A program made the translations under genes and the position numbers. The notes beneath the pieces were generated by a model. It made no database searches. It saw nothing but the letters and a program-made list of their open reading frames with translations, and had not been told where the DNA came from. Source: Brachionus plicatilis (taxonomy: Eukaryota; Rotifera; Eurotatoria; Ploima; Brachionidae). Taken from it: 64,000 nucleotides of DNA. Numbering within the stretch: position 1 is the first letter of the stretch; every line of letters starts with the position of its first letter. Shown here one piece after another: positions 53,490-64,000 of this stretch. The DNA lies in assembly GCA_010279815.1 (NCBI GenBank), contig QEOQ01000444.1:62001-126000 (forward strand). The letters run 5' to 3'.

Positions 53490-53895
53490 AATTAGTGTTG
53501 GCCTCCGGAGAAAAAATGCCAGATTCACGGAGCCGGAAACGGGTGCGGAAAATTTTGACAAAAAAGGTTCCAGAGACGGAGAAAAAAAACAGTTGCTGAA
53601 ACGGTAATGGAAAAATAAACGGTGACCTCGAAAATAACGGAGATATTAACGGTGAGCTCCGGCGGATCGGAGATATGAACGGTGACAATAATCAGAGACG
53701 AAGGTTGGAACGGAGAAAAATTCCCGAGACGGCAATGGAAACGGGTAAATGCACCGAGCCTCCGGATTTAACGGTGAATCCGAACGGAGCGGAGACGTAA
53801 ACGGAAGACCCAAACGGAGCGGAGACCGAAACGGAGAACCCAAATGGAGCGGAGATCGAAACAGAGGACCAAAACAGAGAGGATAAATAAATCGA
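53490..53895. repeat. Degenerate minisatellite, including three 30-bp units
   Basis: Units at 53781-53810, 53811-53840 and 53841-53870 share CGGAGCGGAGAC and GAAACGGAGAACC-like words. The sequence to the left (53500-53780) has the same ACGGAGA/ACGGTGA words in less regular form. Three minus-strand frames stay open across it (e.g. SAPFGFSVSVSAPFGSSVYV), which reflects repeat phase and is no evidence of coding. Confidence 0.65.
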
Positions 53896-54054
53896 AGAGA
53901 ACAACGGAAATTGAGCACTTTACCAAAGCTTGCAAAATAAAGATGACATCGCGAGAAAAAAACCGAGTGAAATTTGCAGCAAGCATTCTGTAGACTTCTA
54001 GAATTTTGCCATCGCTACTTTGTTTTAAAAATATTGGTCAAAAAAGAATTAATT

Positions 54055-54700
54055 AAGGTCCAGAATCAAAACGAGCGAATGATAACCTGATGCGATCTTA
54101 CATCTGATTTGCTTTGTTTGAAGCCTCTATCACTTGATTTTTCCTTTTAATATTTGTATTGAAAATAACTCCAATATCTCTTTCGGTTTCTGACGTTGAT
54201 AACTACTTACCATTAATAAAATAAGGAAATTTTTTGTTTTTTTGACCATAATTCATAACCACACATTTTGATGTGTTGAAGAGAAGTATCCAATCTTGAG
54301 TCCACTTGAAAATTAAATCTAAATCTGATTGTAGTTTCGCTGCGCTTATTTCTAATATCGTTCGCGATAACATTTTAGTATCATCTGCATACATTTTGAG
54401 AACATTTTCTATTCCTTTTGGTAGATCATTGATATACAAAACGAACAAAAATGGACCAATCACTGACCCTTGTGGTACACTGCAAATAATCTCAACTCAA
54501 TCCGACAAAATTTCACCTCGGATAACTCGTTGTCTTCTTTTTTTCAAGAAAATCAATCCATTTTATTGTCAGACCATCAAAGAGATACGCTTTCAATTTA
54601 GCTATAGGTCACTTGTGCGGAACAGTATCAAATACTTTCGCAAAGTCTAGCAGAATCGCTCTGCTCTCTTGTCTGCTAAAATCTCTTTCTTTGATTCTGG
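54055..54700 (-). pseudogene. LINE reverse transcriptase fragment 5
   Basis: Minus-strand motifs in order: LLDFAKVFDTVPH (motif A), VPQGSVIGPFLFVLYINDLP (motif B), KMYADDTKMLSRT (motif C, YADD intact), WTQDWILLFNTSKC, and, past a stop, SETEREIGVIFNTNIKRKNQ. There is one frame break near 54530 and stops near 54205, 54500 and 54610. The active-site residues are unusually well kept for this window. The downstream end runs to about 54055. Confidence 0.85.
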
Positions 54701-55009
54701 CACATCATAAATAATCACATTTTTTTTCCTTCTATTTCTTTCATTCATTTCGCTAATGGTTGCATTTTCTAAAGCTATCTGATCCGCTGGTTTTATAGCA
54801 TTTTTTTGTTCCCTGTTTTACCGTTTGAATCCACTTACTACTGTTGTTGTAAGAGTTTTCTGTGTTATTTTCTGCTGCCAATTCAGTTTTCAGTTTATTT
54901 ACTTCAATGTCTTTCTCCTTTTCTCTTTCTTTTAGAAGTTTCACATGATTTTTTCCTATCAAAAACTATCTCAGTTATTTTAATTATTTCTTTAATAAAG
55001 TGGAGACTT

Positions 55010-55400
55010 GATCGAGACCTTTAAGATAACGAACGGCCTAAGTAAAATTCAGTTGCAGAATCCGCACATTTAAAGCCATGCTCTCTCATCTAATGGTCTA
55101 GCTGGAGGAATCCGAGGGCATCCAAGAACATTGACATAACAATTGACAAAAATTAAAAAAAGAGATAGCTTCTTGACAAATCGAGTGGTAAACGAGTTGA
55201 ACAAATTACCAGTAGAGGTTGCTAATGCAAAATCCAAAAATGAATTTAAAAACAAACTTGATAAATATTTGAAACTAAAATAATTAATTTCTTCTATTAA
55301 CATAATTTTATCATTATAAGGATTTATGTTAAAACCAGACAGTTACCATAGCGAGGTTACTTAAAGCCTTGCTCCGCAGTTAATCTGCTTAATTAAGTTT
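55010..55400 (+). pseudogene. LINE ORF2 C-terminal tail and 3' UTR
   Basis: The plus frame gives SFLTNRVVNELNKLPVEVAN AKSKNEFKNKLDKYLKLK and TAA near 55280. This is the F-(S/T)-NRVVN-WN-LP-VV-A-S-N-FK-LD tail of CR1-like LINEs. About 120 bases of 3' UTR follow (ATAGCGAGGTTACTTAAAGC). It faces the opposite way to fragment 5, so it is a separate insertion. Confidence 0.75.
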
Positions 55401-55806
55401 TATTAAGCTTTAAAATTTTAAATTATCGTTTTGATCTTAAAATTTGATCTGAAACTTCCATTTGCCACATATTGCTGTTTGGAATTAATTAAATTTCTAA
55501 AATTCCGGATAATGCTTAGACACTTTTTGTTGGTAAAAAAGAACTAAAACAAAAACTAGACTTAAACTGGTCAAAAAAGTTTTAATGGGATATATTTTTT
55601 TTTGTATTTTATATTTAAATTGATTTTGGTTAAATTGATTTTTTTATTCAATGATTTTTTATTTATTAATGACATAATTTTAATGTCAATTTTAATGATG
55701 TGACGCATATTTTTTCCTATTAAATAATTTTTAACATATAAAACATATTTAAAGAAAATTTAATTAATTTTTTGAAACATTGAATCATATAACTTCTAAA
55801 ATAGTG

Positions 55807-56110
55807 TTGGATCCGTTCAGAGCAAACCAATCCATTTCACGGACGGTTTTTTACGATCATTTGGCCGGTCATCAAAACCTCCGTATTTTATGACCGTCAA
55901 AAGGTCAAAAGAAACTGGCGGCCAAAAATACGGACAACTTTTTTCGGGTGGCCACTAATCGTGAAATTTTTTAACGATGAAATTTTTTAAAATTATGTAA
56001 AGTTAAAAATATTTATCTTTTTGAAAAAAGAGCTTAGCAAAAAATTTTGACCGTTTTGTTGACCGGCCAAAACAGTTGAAGCCGAAAAGTTGGCCGATTA
56101 ATGCGGACAT
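55807..56110. repeat. Degenerate GGCCGGTC/ACGGAC-rich segment
   Basis: TTGGCCGGTCATCAAAACC, GGCGGCCAAAAATACGGAC and GACCGGCCAAAACAG recur inverted and direct. Half of the words are reversed at 56040-56110, so this may be a decayed inverted-repeat element. Confidence 0.4.
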
Positions 56111-56405
56111 GAAATGATTTTTGAAAAAATGAATTTTAGCAATATTTTTACTTTGACAATAAGATTTACGACTTTAAGATATTATTACATTTACCTAAAC
56201 ATAATATCAAATTAAATATTATTTAATTTTGTTTCTCTGGTTACGAAATTCAAGTTATTCTTTAAATAAAAAACTTTGTATATGTATTAAATTTTTAGGT
56301 TAATTTGCCAATCAAAGCATTCAAAGTAAGAATAATTTCACAATCAGGTGAAATACTTTAAGGTATAAAAAGAAATATTTTTCTTCTAAAAAATCATCTA
56401 CGGAG

Positions 56406-56725
56406 TCATTTTAATTTCAATCGAAAAACATATTTCGATTGAGACTTAAAATGTCGAATTGGAAGGAGATTCTCGGGATAGATCAGCAATTTTTTTCCTG
56501 ATTGAACAAGCTTACTTCGTAGTTTCTCGATTTTTCTAAATTGAGAAAAAACTCGGCTTTTAAGAATCCATTCCAGCAGCGGCTCAGCGATCCGTCTTCC
56601 GGCGGCAATGAGTTTGGAATGGTAGTACCAAAAGCCACCATTTGACAAACAATGCATAACATCGATTTTTTATTAAATGATCGATTTATAGCCTTGTTTA
56701 AATGGTGACTATGGTTTGTTGTCAA
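56406..56725 (-). CDS. Doubtful short ORFs
   Basis: Two overlapping minus frames of 80 and 83 codons lie here. The longer reads MHCLSNGGFWYYHSKLIAAG RRIAEPLLEWILKSRVFSQF and has normal residue diversity and raised GC. No family, splice sites or partner exons seen. It may be an exon relic. Confidence 0.2.
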
Positions 56726-58030
56726 CTAAAACCAAGTTTTCAATTTGGAAAAAAGTTTGACTACAAAGGTAAGCTTATGGAAAAATCAGAAAAAAACAAA
56801 ACTATCTATAACGGGATGAACATTGTTTAAAGCTCAAAATCGAAAAAACTGTTCTGTAAAAAAGGTTTTTGATTTAATAAATTTTTTTTTTTTAATTAAA
56901 TATGAATAATTTTTTTTCAGGTTATTATTTTTTTTATTAACCAATAATAAATATATGGTAAATTTAAATTTTAGTTTTTGATTTATTTTTTTTTTAATTA
57001 AAATATTCTGAATCTTTTCTGTTTTACCAAAAAATATCTGTTTAAGCGATTTTTCGAAAAATAAGGCTATTATTGGAAATATGTAAATATTAAATAAAAG
57101 AAAATTAAATATTTTTTATTAATATTATTTTTCTTTATTTAAAATTAGTTAGTTGATTTATTGTTTCATTACTTATCATGAAGTTTAGTCATTAATCTTG
57201 TAAATTAATAAATGTGGACTCAGAAATTAGTGTTTTGTCCTTTTTTTTTAATTACAGAGTATTATAATATGATATTTATTTTCTTCCAAAATAACTGTTT
57301 TCTATCTAACTCATCGAGAACTATAAATTGCTTAGATGCTTGGCATCGCGTTTTCAGCAAGAGAGTAGCACTCTAAAACATCAGTTTTTATCCAACATTT
57401 AGTTGAAGTACAAGATAAAGTGGAACGTGATCTTAATCACATTGATAATGGGGTTCCAAACTCTCAACGAAAGAATTGACGTATTCGTAATCAAAGATTC
57501 AAACGAATAGTCAAAAAATACAACGATTCCAATACCAGTCAATTTCTTAGCTAACTGTACTGATTTGTTCCTAAATTTACGCGCTCATGGTTTTACCAAA
57601 ATTTACGCGAATTTATCAAAATTTTAGTAAATTTACGGGAATTCCGGTATATTTACCAGAATTTAACGGATTTTAGGTAAAATTTCGTAAAAACGAAAAG
57701 GGCCAAAAAAATCCAAATTTTTGCAAAATTTTCACTTTTTTTAGTTTTTTTTCAAAATTAATAAAAAATATTAAATAAAAAAAAAAGTATTTTTTTACGC
57801 AAATTTTCGTAAATTTTTATTGATTTTAGTGAAAAATAGTAAAAAAAAGTGAAAAAAAAGTAAAAAAAAAAGAAAAATTTAAATCAAGTTTTTTTAATAT
57901 TGAAATTATTATATACATATATTTTAGTGATTTGACCAGTCACCATTTTTCTCAATTACAATTTCAATTACCTAATCTGGACTCTCTTGCTGATCGTTAT
58001 TTCCAAGCAGTTCATAAGAGTTCATAAGAG
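56726..58030. other. AT-rich spacer
   Basis: About 57570-57690 has TTTACGCGAATTTATCAAA and GGTATATTTACC-like words that recall the ACGTAAAT terminal words of the 15-17 kb elements. No gene. Confidence 0.4.
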
Positions 58031-58108
58031 TGTTTAAGCAGCGCTAGAGCATGCGCTCAAGCGCTGCTTAAACAAACTAGCGCAGCTCTAGAGCATATGC
58101 TGCGCTAG
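58031..58108. repeat. Two tandem GC-rich hairpins
   Basis: Hairpin 1: TGTTTAAGCAGCGCT (58031-58045) pairs perfectly with 58060-58074, and the loop holds a further GAGC/GCTC pair. Hairpin 2: CTAGCGCAGC (58077-58086) pairs with 58099-58108. Both share AGCGC and CTAGAGCAT words. They could be a structured RNA, a terminator-like site or a MITE core. Confidence 0.75.
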
Positions 58109-58941
58109 GCTGTCAACTTTGTTCAGAAACGTACTGTAATAACTTTTTATTTTTATTATTTATATATTGACCAATAAAATTATTATTATACTAAAACTTT
58201 TTTAATTAATTCTTATTTATTTAATTATTATTTGATTTTAAATTCTCGGATCTTGCTTTGTCGGAAATGACTTGTCGGAAGTGACTTTGTCGGATAGGCC
58301 TGCCAGCCTAAATAATATTATTTTGCTAAAAGTGCCAAAATTAAAAGCATACAATTAATATTCCTTAAAAATTAGGAACAATAGGTAACATAGACTCTTG
58401 GAATTGAATTTGGAGCCAGCGCAGGGTGTCAAAAGAATTTTAAAAAGGAAATTTAACTTTTACATGTTATCCAGTAAACAATAAGCGAAATAAAAATATG
58501 AATATTAATTTTAGAAAAATTTAAGATATTTTTGAGTATAAGAGTTAATGAGTTAAATTAAAAATATCAAAAATAACAAAAATATGTTTTAAGACAGTTG
58601 AAAATGTTAAACGAAAAAATTCCAAAAAAATATACCTAATTATTAAAAAAAATAATTTGATAGAAAAAATTCAAACTAAGCATCACACAGAGGCTTCAGA
58701 TCGTTATTTTCAAATTAATTTAATGTATTTTATAGAAGTAATAAATAAAAAAAATAAAATGATTAAAAATATTTTCCTTTTTTTTTGAAATTATTATTAA
58801 TTTTCTTATTATTAACATTATTTTGGTCTTGTTGTTTTTCTTCAAAGTTAAAATTGCATATTATTAGATATTTTTTCCTTTTGATTTTTTATAAGATTGT
58901 CTTAAATTAAATAAACTCTGGATTATCTCTTTGATTACAGT

Positions 58942-59070
58942 GCTGCTACGATACGATGCATTCACCTTATTTTACTTGAATATGAACATGAGGACGGGCA
59001 TGCTAAATGGGCGGAATTGGGCTTGCATACAGGATGTATTAAAAAATTTTGGAGCAAAATGTGCGTGTGA
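58942..59070 (+). CDS. Orphan exon-like open frame
   Basis: After TTGATTACAG the frame reads AATIRCIHLILLEYEHEDGH AKWAELGLHTGCIKKFWSKM CV and TGA. GC is raised and an acceptor site precedes it. No upstream exon was found and the domain is not recognised. It could be a terminal exon or a transposon relic. Confidence 0.3.
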   Translation, partial: AATIRCIHLILLEYEHEDGHAKWAELGLHTGCIKKFWSKMCV

Positions 59071-59072
59071 TT

Positions 59073-59992
59073 AAGTCTCGACTTAATTAAAAAAAATTTT
59101 AAAGACTAAAAATAGACTAAATACTTGTAACATATAAACACCTCTGAAAATAACAATTAAAAAAAACAATAGTGTATTTGCAAGAGATGGTTGTTGGTCA
59201 AACCATTTATCAAAAATTACATTCTATCAGAAATTAAAAACTTTATTTTTACAATTTTTATTTAATTTTGAAAATTTACAATTTAACTGGAAAATAATAA
59301 GAATTAAAAATAATAACTATTTTTGATAAATAAAAATAGGGATTAAAATTGATTTTTTACCTCATGAAATATTTAGAAAAAGTTAAGAATTCTTTTTAAC
59401 ATGCTTTTTTATTTCTGTCTTTCTTCATCTATCTATTATATATTTTTTATTGTTCTTTTCTTTTCTAATTTTAGATCTATCTTTTTTTTTCAATAATTAT
59501 ATTAAATTTTTTTAAGTTAAAATTATTAAAAAGGTTAAATTATTTAAAAATAAAAAGAGAAAGTAAAAAAAAAGGGAAAAAAGTGATTTTAAAAAAATTT
59601 CAAAAAAACTTTTTTCCTAGGCTTTTAATATTTTACAATTCAGGGTAATTCAATTTAAATTACCTTAAATGGTAAATTATTGTTAATTTACGAAAATTCT
59701 TCGGGAGAAATAAATTTGAAAATAAAAACAAAATTTTCGAATTCTTCATTTAATTCAATATTCTATTTGACTCTTTTAATTGAAAAAAATTTATAAAAAA
59801 CCTTAATTTAATTAAAAAAAAAATTTGCCTAACTGAAAAAGTGAAAAATAATTTCTTCATGTAGAAAAAAAAATATACATAAAGAAACGTACGGATCATT
59901 CTGATCCGTCAATGTTTTTGGCCAAAAAATTTTATATGTGAATCCCCAATATATTTATTTATATATATTTTGATTAATTATTAGTAAATTTT
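59073..59992. other. AT-rich spacer with one palindrome
   Basis: ACGGATCATTCTGATCCGT at 59892-59910 is a 9-bp-armed palindrome. No gene. Confidence 0.4.
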
Positions 59993-60142
59993 TAAAATCT
60001 ATAATGTAATATGGGACAATAAAAAGATTGTTATAACTAATTCTTTATTAAAGATAAGATGGCTATAATAATAAAAAGAGTTGCTTATATATTGAATTAT
60101 GTACGTGACAAGATTCTTAAAAAGAATAAAGATGCTATTGCA
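59993..60142. repeat. Solo copy of the module inside the MULE TIR
   Basis: AATGTAATATGGGACAATAA through TATTGAATTATGTACGTGAC to AATAAAGATGCTATT matches 38113-38262 almost exactly and 40360-40510 inverted. No MULE sequence flanks it here. Confidence 0.8.
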
Positions 60143-60539
60143 AATTTCCAAATAAGGTAAAATGAATTTTAATAAGTTCTAGTTGATAAAATATTCAAGT
60201 CATCAACTTATAATATGACAAATTTACTAAATCATATAAAAATCGGAGTTTTTTTAACTTACATGTCATAAGTCAAGTCAAGTTAATGACTTAAAATTTT
60301 TTTTTAAGTCAAAGTTATAACTTGGACATTTTAATTTTAGTGACTTTGACTTTGAAAAAGTCTGATCAAAAAAATTAATCCTCCTATTATTTAAAACTAA
60401 TACTGTAGTTTGTAAAACCTGTAGCAAATATAATGAAAATCGTAATAAACAAAATTTATGTTTTTCAATAATTTATAAGAAAATTATAATTTAAAATTAA
60501 AAATGAAATTATTTAAAAAAATTGTTCAAAAAAAGCTTT

Positions 60540-60640
60540 ATTCATAATCATCTTTTTAAGCAAATAACTACGACGGGCCATTTTGACCCATACGGTCTAT
60601 AAAGGTATTAAAAAAAACTTGGTCCTCTATGTGTTAAGAA
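60540..60640. mobile_element. piggyBac-like terminus (one end only)
   Basis: GGGCCATTTTGACCC (60574-60588), then CTTGGTCCTCTATGTGTTAA. The subterminal palindrome, the GG-CC-TATGTG end and TTAA resemble the 35-kb MITE, but the words differ, so this is another family. The partner end was not found. Confidence 0.4.
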
Positions 60641-61061
60641 AAATTTTTATTTTTACCATCTTCATATTTTAAGAGCAGTATCCTTTTAGAGTTCATTTTC
60701 GTCTCAAATTATTAAATTAAGTATTTATCAATCTCGGAAGAGATAAGAACGCTAGCGTTGTACTTGAACTTAGTTTATCTTAACTTTATTTTCCAATATT
60801 AAAATTTCTATTTGAACAAAAGCTCAGTCATATGAATTGTTCAAAAATTGTTTCTCTATTTATATAACTTTTTTGTTCAGTAGTAACAAAATTTAAAGCG
60901 GGCCTAAATGTTAGGCAAACTATCTTCATAGCATGATAAAAAAATTGGTTACTTTTTTACGTTTTTTGCGAAGAAATTTTATTATCATAAAAAATAAATT
61001 ACTCTTTGGCTTTATCATTTATTTAAAAAGATTTTTATAATAAGACTTACACATTCTCAAG

Positions 61062-62066
61062 ATGAATTTAGAAATAGAGACCGGATCGGATGAGCCTAGG
61101 GTGCAGATAAACAGACCTGTTTGTGATTATGCCCAATTTAGGGGAAAAAATCAAACAAACAGTTTTAAAGGCTTTAGTGTAGTGGACTCGGCCAGAGAAA
61201 AACTAATCAAGAGCTGTTCTCCCGGAAAAAAATGTTTTTTAGACACTATTTTGAGCAGGTTGCCCTTTTTGGTCTGGTTGAGTGAATACAATTTCAAGGA
61301 AACATTTTTGCCTGATTTATTTGCTGGACTTACTGTTGGAATCATGCAAATACCACAAGGAATGGGCTACGCTTTACTTGCTACTGTGCCTCCAATCTAC
61401 GGCCTCTACACTTCTTTTTTTCCTGCTTTAATGTACTTTTTTTTGGGAACTTCAAGACAATTGTCCATTGGGATTTTTGCCATAACATCGCTTTTGACAG
61501 GTTCTTTGATTATTGGAATTGAAGATAAATTTGTTCCACCTGAAGGATTTAATAGAACTTTGAATGAGATATCGATGGAAATAGATGCATCTAATTTTTT
61601 AAGTGATGACAGTGAACAAGCTCGTGTTCTGATCGCCACAGCGTCCGCCTTTTGGATTGGAATCATCCAAATTGGCATGTTTTGTTTTAATCTTGAATTT
61701 ATAACATCCTTTTTGAGTGAACCGATGATAAATGGTTTCTTAACAGGTATTCAAATTAAGTTAAAATAGATTAAATCAGTATTTTTTTTTGTTAAGGAAG
61801 TGCTATACATGTTTTAACTTCACAAATGAAGTCTGTCCTCGGAATTTCAGTCCAAAATTATTCAGGAGCTTTTCAAATACCACTGGTTCAATTTAAATTT
61901 ATTTTTTCTGTAAAATAACTAATTGTAATAACTAAGACATGGTATGAAATTATATTGAAAATTTTTGAATCAAATTCGGCCTCAATTATTACCTCGGTTA
62001 TTTGCATTGGTGTTTTATTAGCGGTTAAAATTTTTATAAATGAAAAATATGCTCACAAACTCAAAG
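61062..62066 (+). CDS. SLC26-family anion transporter, 5' three exons only
   Basis: SLC26 proteins exchange sulfate, chloride, bicarbonate or other anions across the plasma membrane. Exons 61062-61746, 61797-61885 and 61937-62066 join in frame through GTATTC..TAAG and GTTCAA..TAAG introns (50 and 51 bp), giving 301 codons. The cytosolic N-terminus is followed by LPFLVWLSEYNFKETFLPDL, FAGLTVGIMQIPQGMGYALL (the family's sulfate-transporter signature region), PIYGLYTSFFPALMYFFLGT and SRQLSIGIF. Exon 2 gives SAIHVLTSQMKSVLGI; exon 3 is a membrane segment (SIITSVICIGVLLAVKIFIN). A donor GTAAAT follows, but no continuation with the remaining membrane segments or the STAS domain appears before 64000. 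It is truncated, or the next intron is over 1.9 kb. Confidence 0.85.
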
Positions 62067-62540
62067 GTAAATGAATTTTATTCAAATTAACAGAAAGCCT
62101 AGTTTCAATTTTTTCCAAAATTTTTTTAAAAACCATGTGCATTTAGTTTTATTATCAAGAGTCAAAAATTTTATTTTTTTTTAATGACTTGGACTTGAAT
62201 TTGGGTCTTTTAAACAACTCTGCATGAGCATCAAATTTGCAAATTTTGAATTTTCAAAAAAAAATTAAAAATGATGATTTGTATTAATTTATACAAATAT
62301 CATAAAAAAATATAAACATCTTAACTTTAAAAATTTTTTTTTTACTGATTTGAAAGAATATTATAGGATCAGCTTTTTTAAAATCAATTTTTTTATTTTC
62401 AAAAGATAAATTTATTTTAGGATTATCCCTTTTAAAATTAAAATAATCTATAAAGAATTTTAATTAAATTGTTCATTAACCATTGTCTTGATTTAGTTTT
62501 TTTTTCAAATTGAAGTTAGTTTTAAGAAATAATTAAAATT
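62067..62540. other. AT-rich sequence after SLC26 exon 3
   Basis: No coding sequence. GACTTGGACTTGAATTTGGG and TTTTAAACAACTCTGCATG (62185-62227) form an inverted hAT-like end (CAGAGTTGTTTAAAAG). If the gene continues, this is intron. Confidence 0.4.
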
Positions 62541-62778
62541 GCACTTCTCAGCCACGTCGGTCACAACAAATTGAATATTTTGGCATTGGGAAATTTCATA
62601 CAATACTTCCAAAACAAAAATAATTTAACAACAAGCAATTATTTTCTGAACAAATTTGTTCGAGAATCAAACTATTTGGATTTGTGGTCATACATCCAAT
62701 TTGCTTGCTTTTTGAGTTTAGTTCTCATTTTGAGTGTGAGTTTGAGTGATAAGCACTTAATAATTTTAAAAAATTAGG
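62541..62778 (+). CDS. Unrecognised ORF with one membrane segment
   Basis: The frame opens near 62541 (ALLSHVGHNKLNILALGN) and continues FIQYFQNKNNLTTSNYFLNK FVRESNYLDLWSYIQ, then a hydrophobic segment FACFLSLVLILSVSLSD, to TAG at 62775. Residue diversity is normal. It does not match the SLC26 part expected next. It might be a piece of another membrane protein. Confidence 0.3.
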
Positions 62779-62904
62779 GGAAGTTAAACTGATTTCAATT
62801 TGTTCGCTTCAACTTAAAATAAAGTGAACAACCAAAGCTAATAAGGTTCACCAATATTTTATTTTATTTATTTAATTTCTTTTCCAAAGTTCTATGTTTT
62901 TTCA

Positions 62905-63167
62905 TTTCAATTTATACAACATGTGGCTCGCCTATTCATTAAGACGAGCAGATGTCAGTGTGCAGGGAACGAGTGTATGCACGGTCTCGCTTGCGCTCAA
63001 CATGCACATCGTCTACTGATTCAGACGAGTGCATGCAACTGCACAGCGAACCGAGTACATACACAGTGATGTCCTCATCACACAACTCGTCTTACATTTC
63101 CTTGATTTTTGGAAAAATGTTCAAAAAGTTTATTTTAATAAAATTTTTCAGGAAAAAACTGGATTGA
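62905..63167 (+). CDS. GC-rich Ser/Thr-rich exon-like ORF
   Basis: Between about 62935 and 63095 GC rises sharply. The frame reads MSVCRERVYARSRLRSTCTS STDSDECMQLHSEPSTYTVM SSSHNSSYIS, then drifts into AT-rich sequence. It looks like a cytosolic receptor or channel tail, or the last exon of one, but nothing diagnostic is present. Start and splice sites are uncertain. Confidence 0.35.
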
Positions 63168-63399
63168 AACAAACTTTATTCCCTGATTAAATAGAGAAAA
63201 TAGAGTTTTGTGAAGTTAAAAAAAAGTTTAAAACTTTAAAAATCTTCTTGGTCTGTTTCATCAAGTAAAAACTTGTTATTTAAATTCAATATTATGCGAC
63301 ATGCACAATTGAATCATTGTTGGTTTTGTGAATTTCTGTACAAAATGATAAAAAGAACAAAAAAAAATGTAAAAAAATTGAATAACTTTTTTTCTAAAA

Positions 63400-63560
63400 G
63401 TTTTAACTTAATTTTGTAAATGCAACTTATTGCAACATTCAAAGTTGCATTAAATATCAAGGTCTGCTAAATTTGCTGAGTTTAGTATAAATTAAATTTC
63501 AATATAATCGAGCGTAGGGCATTTTGCAGAGATTTTGCACATCACTAGCAAACTTTGACA
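63400..63560. repeat. Dispersed repeat shared with the oxidase 3' end
   Basis: About 63400-63485 is the inverse of 13237-13330. 63465-63545 (GGTCTGCTAAATTTGC, TCGAGCGTAGGGCATTTTGC) is the inverse of the 24785-24895 copy. Confidence 0.65.
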
Positions 63561-63579
63561 GAACAAAATTTTTTTTTTT

Positions 63580-63800
63580 TAATTTTATTCACAACTATAT
63601 TTAAAAATACTTTTCAGTTTTTTTAATGGTTGTATTAGAGTAAAAATCTTCGCCATGTTAAAAGATTTGTATACGAGGTTGGGAGGAGTTTCTGTGTTTT
63701 TTAGTCGAATTATTTAAAATTAATCTATTGCTTAGTAGTTAATTAATTAAAAAAAAAGTGCAAATTTAATTTGATTAATTTTTTATTAAATTTTTATTTA
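63580..63800. repeat. ~200-bp dispersed repeat, inverted copy
   Basis: Reverse complement of 30598-30795: AACTATATTTAAAAATACTT, TTTTTAATGGTTGTATTAGA, AAATCTTCGCCATGTTA and ATTTAATTTGATTAATTTTT are in matching order. Confidence 0.7.
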
Positions 63801-63803
63801 AGA

Positions 63804-63960
63804 GGCTCTACAAAAACTCTGCATTTTGCAGCAAAATGCACGCCATTAAAAAGTATTTAATTTGACTGCGCAATTTAAATGCAGAGTTTTTGCAGAGCCT
63901 TACACAATATTCAGTATTTATTTTGGATTATTTAGCATTTTGCAGAGAGACTTAATCAAG
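63804..63960. repeat. Palindrome-family copy
   Basis: CTACAAAAACTCTGCATTTT and TGCAGAGTTTTTGCAGAGCC bound an imperfect palindrome like the inner part of 27195-27362, including GCCATTAAAAAGTATTTAAT in the loop. Confidence 0.75.
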
Positions 63961-64000
63961 TACCATTCAAAAGTTATAAACAAAAATATTATTTGATCTG

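Noticed and set aside
53479..53986. Four overlapping minus-strand ORFs
   Set aside because: All are explained by the 30-bp minisatellite, which keeps every frame open.

Overview
The window is eukaryotic, almost certainly metazoan DNA. It is very AT-rich, its genes have GT-AG introns (51 bp up to 2.2 kb), and it encodes a P2X receptor, an SLC26 anion transporter and secreted trypsin-fold proteases. The compact AT-rich genome and an animal berberine-bridge-like FAD oxidase would suit a small lophotrochozoan or gnathiferan such as a monogonont rotifer. The species is an inference and was not established.

Host genes are few and separated by kilobases of repeats. They are: a secreted FAD-linked oxidase with a frameshift (11.8-13.3 kb, +); a complete three-exon P2X receptor (33.3-36.8 kb, +); two paralogous single-exon secreted S1 proteases in opposite orientation (41.0-41.9 kb, + and 50.2-51.2 kb, -); and the first three exons of an SLC26 transporter (61.1-62.1 kb, +). 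I could not find the 3' half of the SLC26 gene. Weaker gene traces are a WD40 remnant (10.7 kb), a C2H2 zinc-finger remnant (44.4 kb), a coiled-coil remnant (46.7-48.1 kb) and orphan exon-like pieces near 45.0, 58.9, 62.6 and 63.0 kb.

The rest is mostly mobile DNA. From left to right: tandem LINE reverse-transcriptase fragments (1.7-4.2 kb); a minus-strand Ty3/gypsy-type LTR element with an eroded 5' end and extra ORFs between pol and its 3' LTR (4.7-8.2 kb); nested inverted-repeat elements, including a TA-flanked Tc1/mariner-like one (14-17 kb); a TIR element with an AT-hook ORF (19.1-20.1 kb); hAT transposase traces (20.9 kb); several long hairpins (23.8, 26.6, 27.2, 42.2, 49.7 kb); a piggyBac-like MITE inside the P2X intron (35.0-35.4 kb); a MULE with ~380-bp TIRs and a 9-bp target duplication that carries a nested hAT with an 8-bp duplication (38.0-40.6 kb); gypsy fragments in both orientations and a short TTAGGG array (45.5-46.2 kb); and more LINE fragments (42.5-43.3, 54.1-54.7, 55.0-55.4 kb).

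The most unusual items are the LTR element with its extra and antisense ORFs, the oxidase whose C-terminus runs into a dispersed repeat, the inverted pair of AT-hook exons around a 509-bp foldback element, and the family of roughly 98-bp palindromes. No CRISPR array, rRNA or tRNA was recognised.
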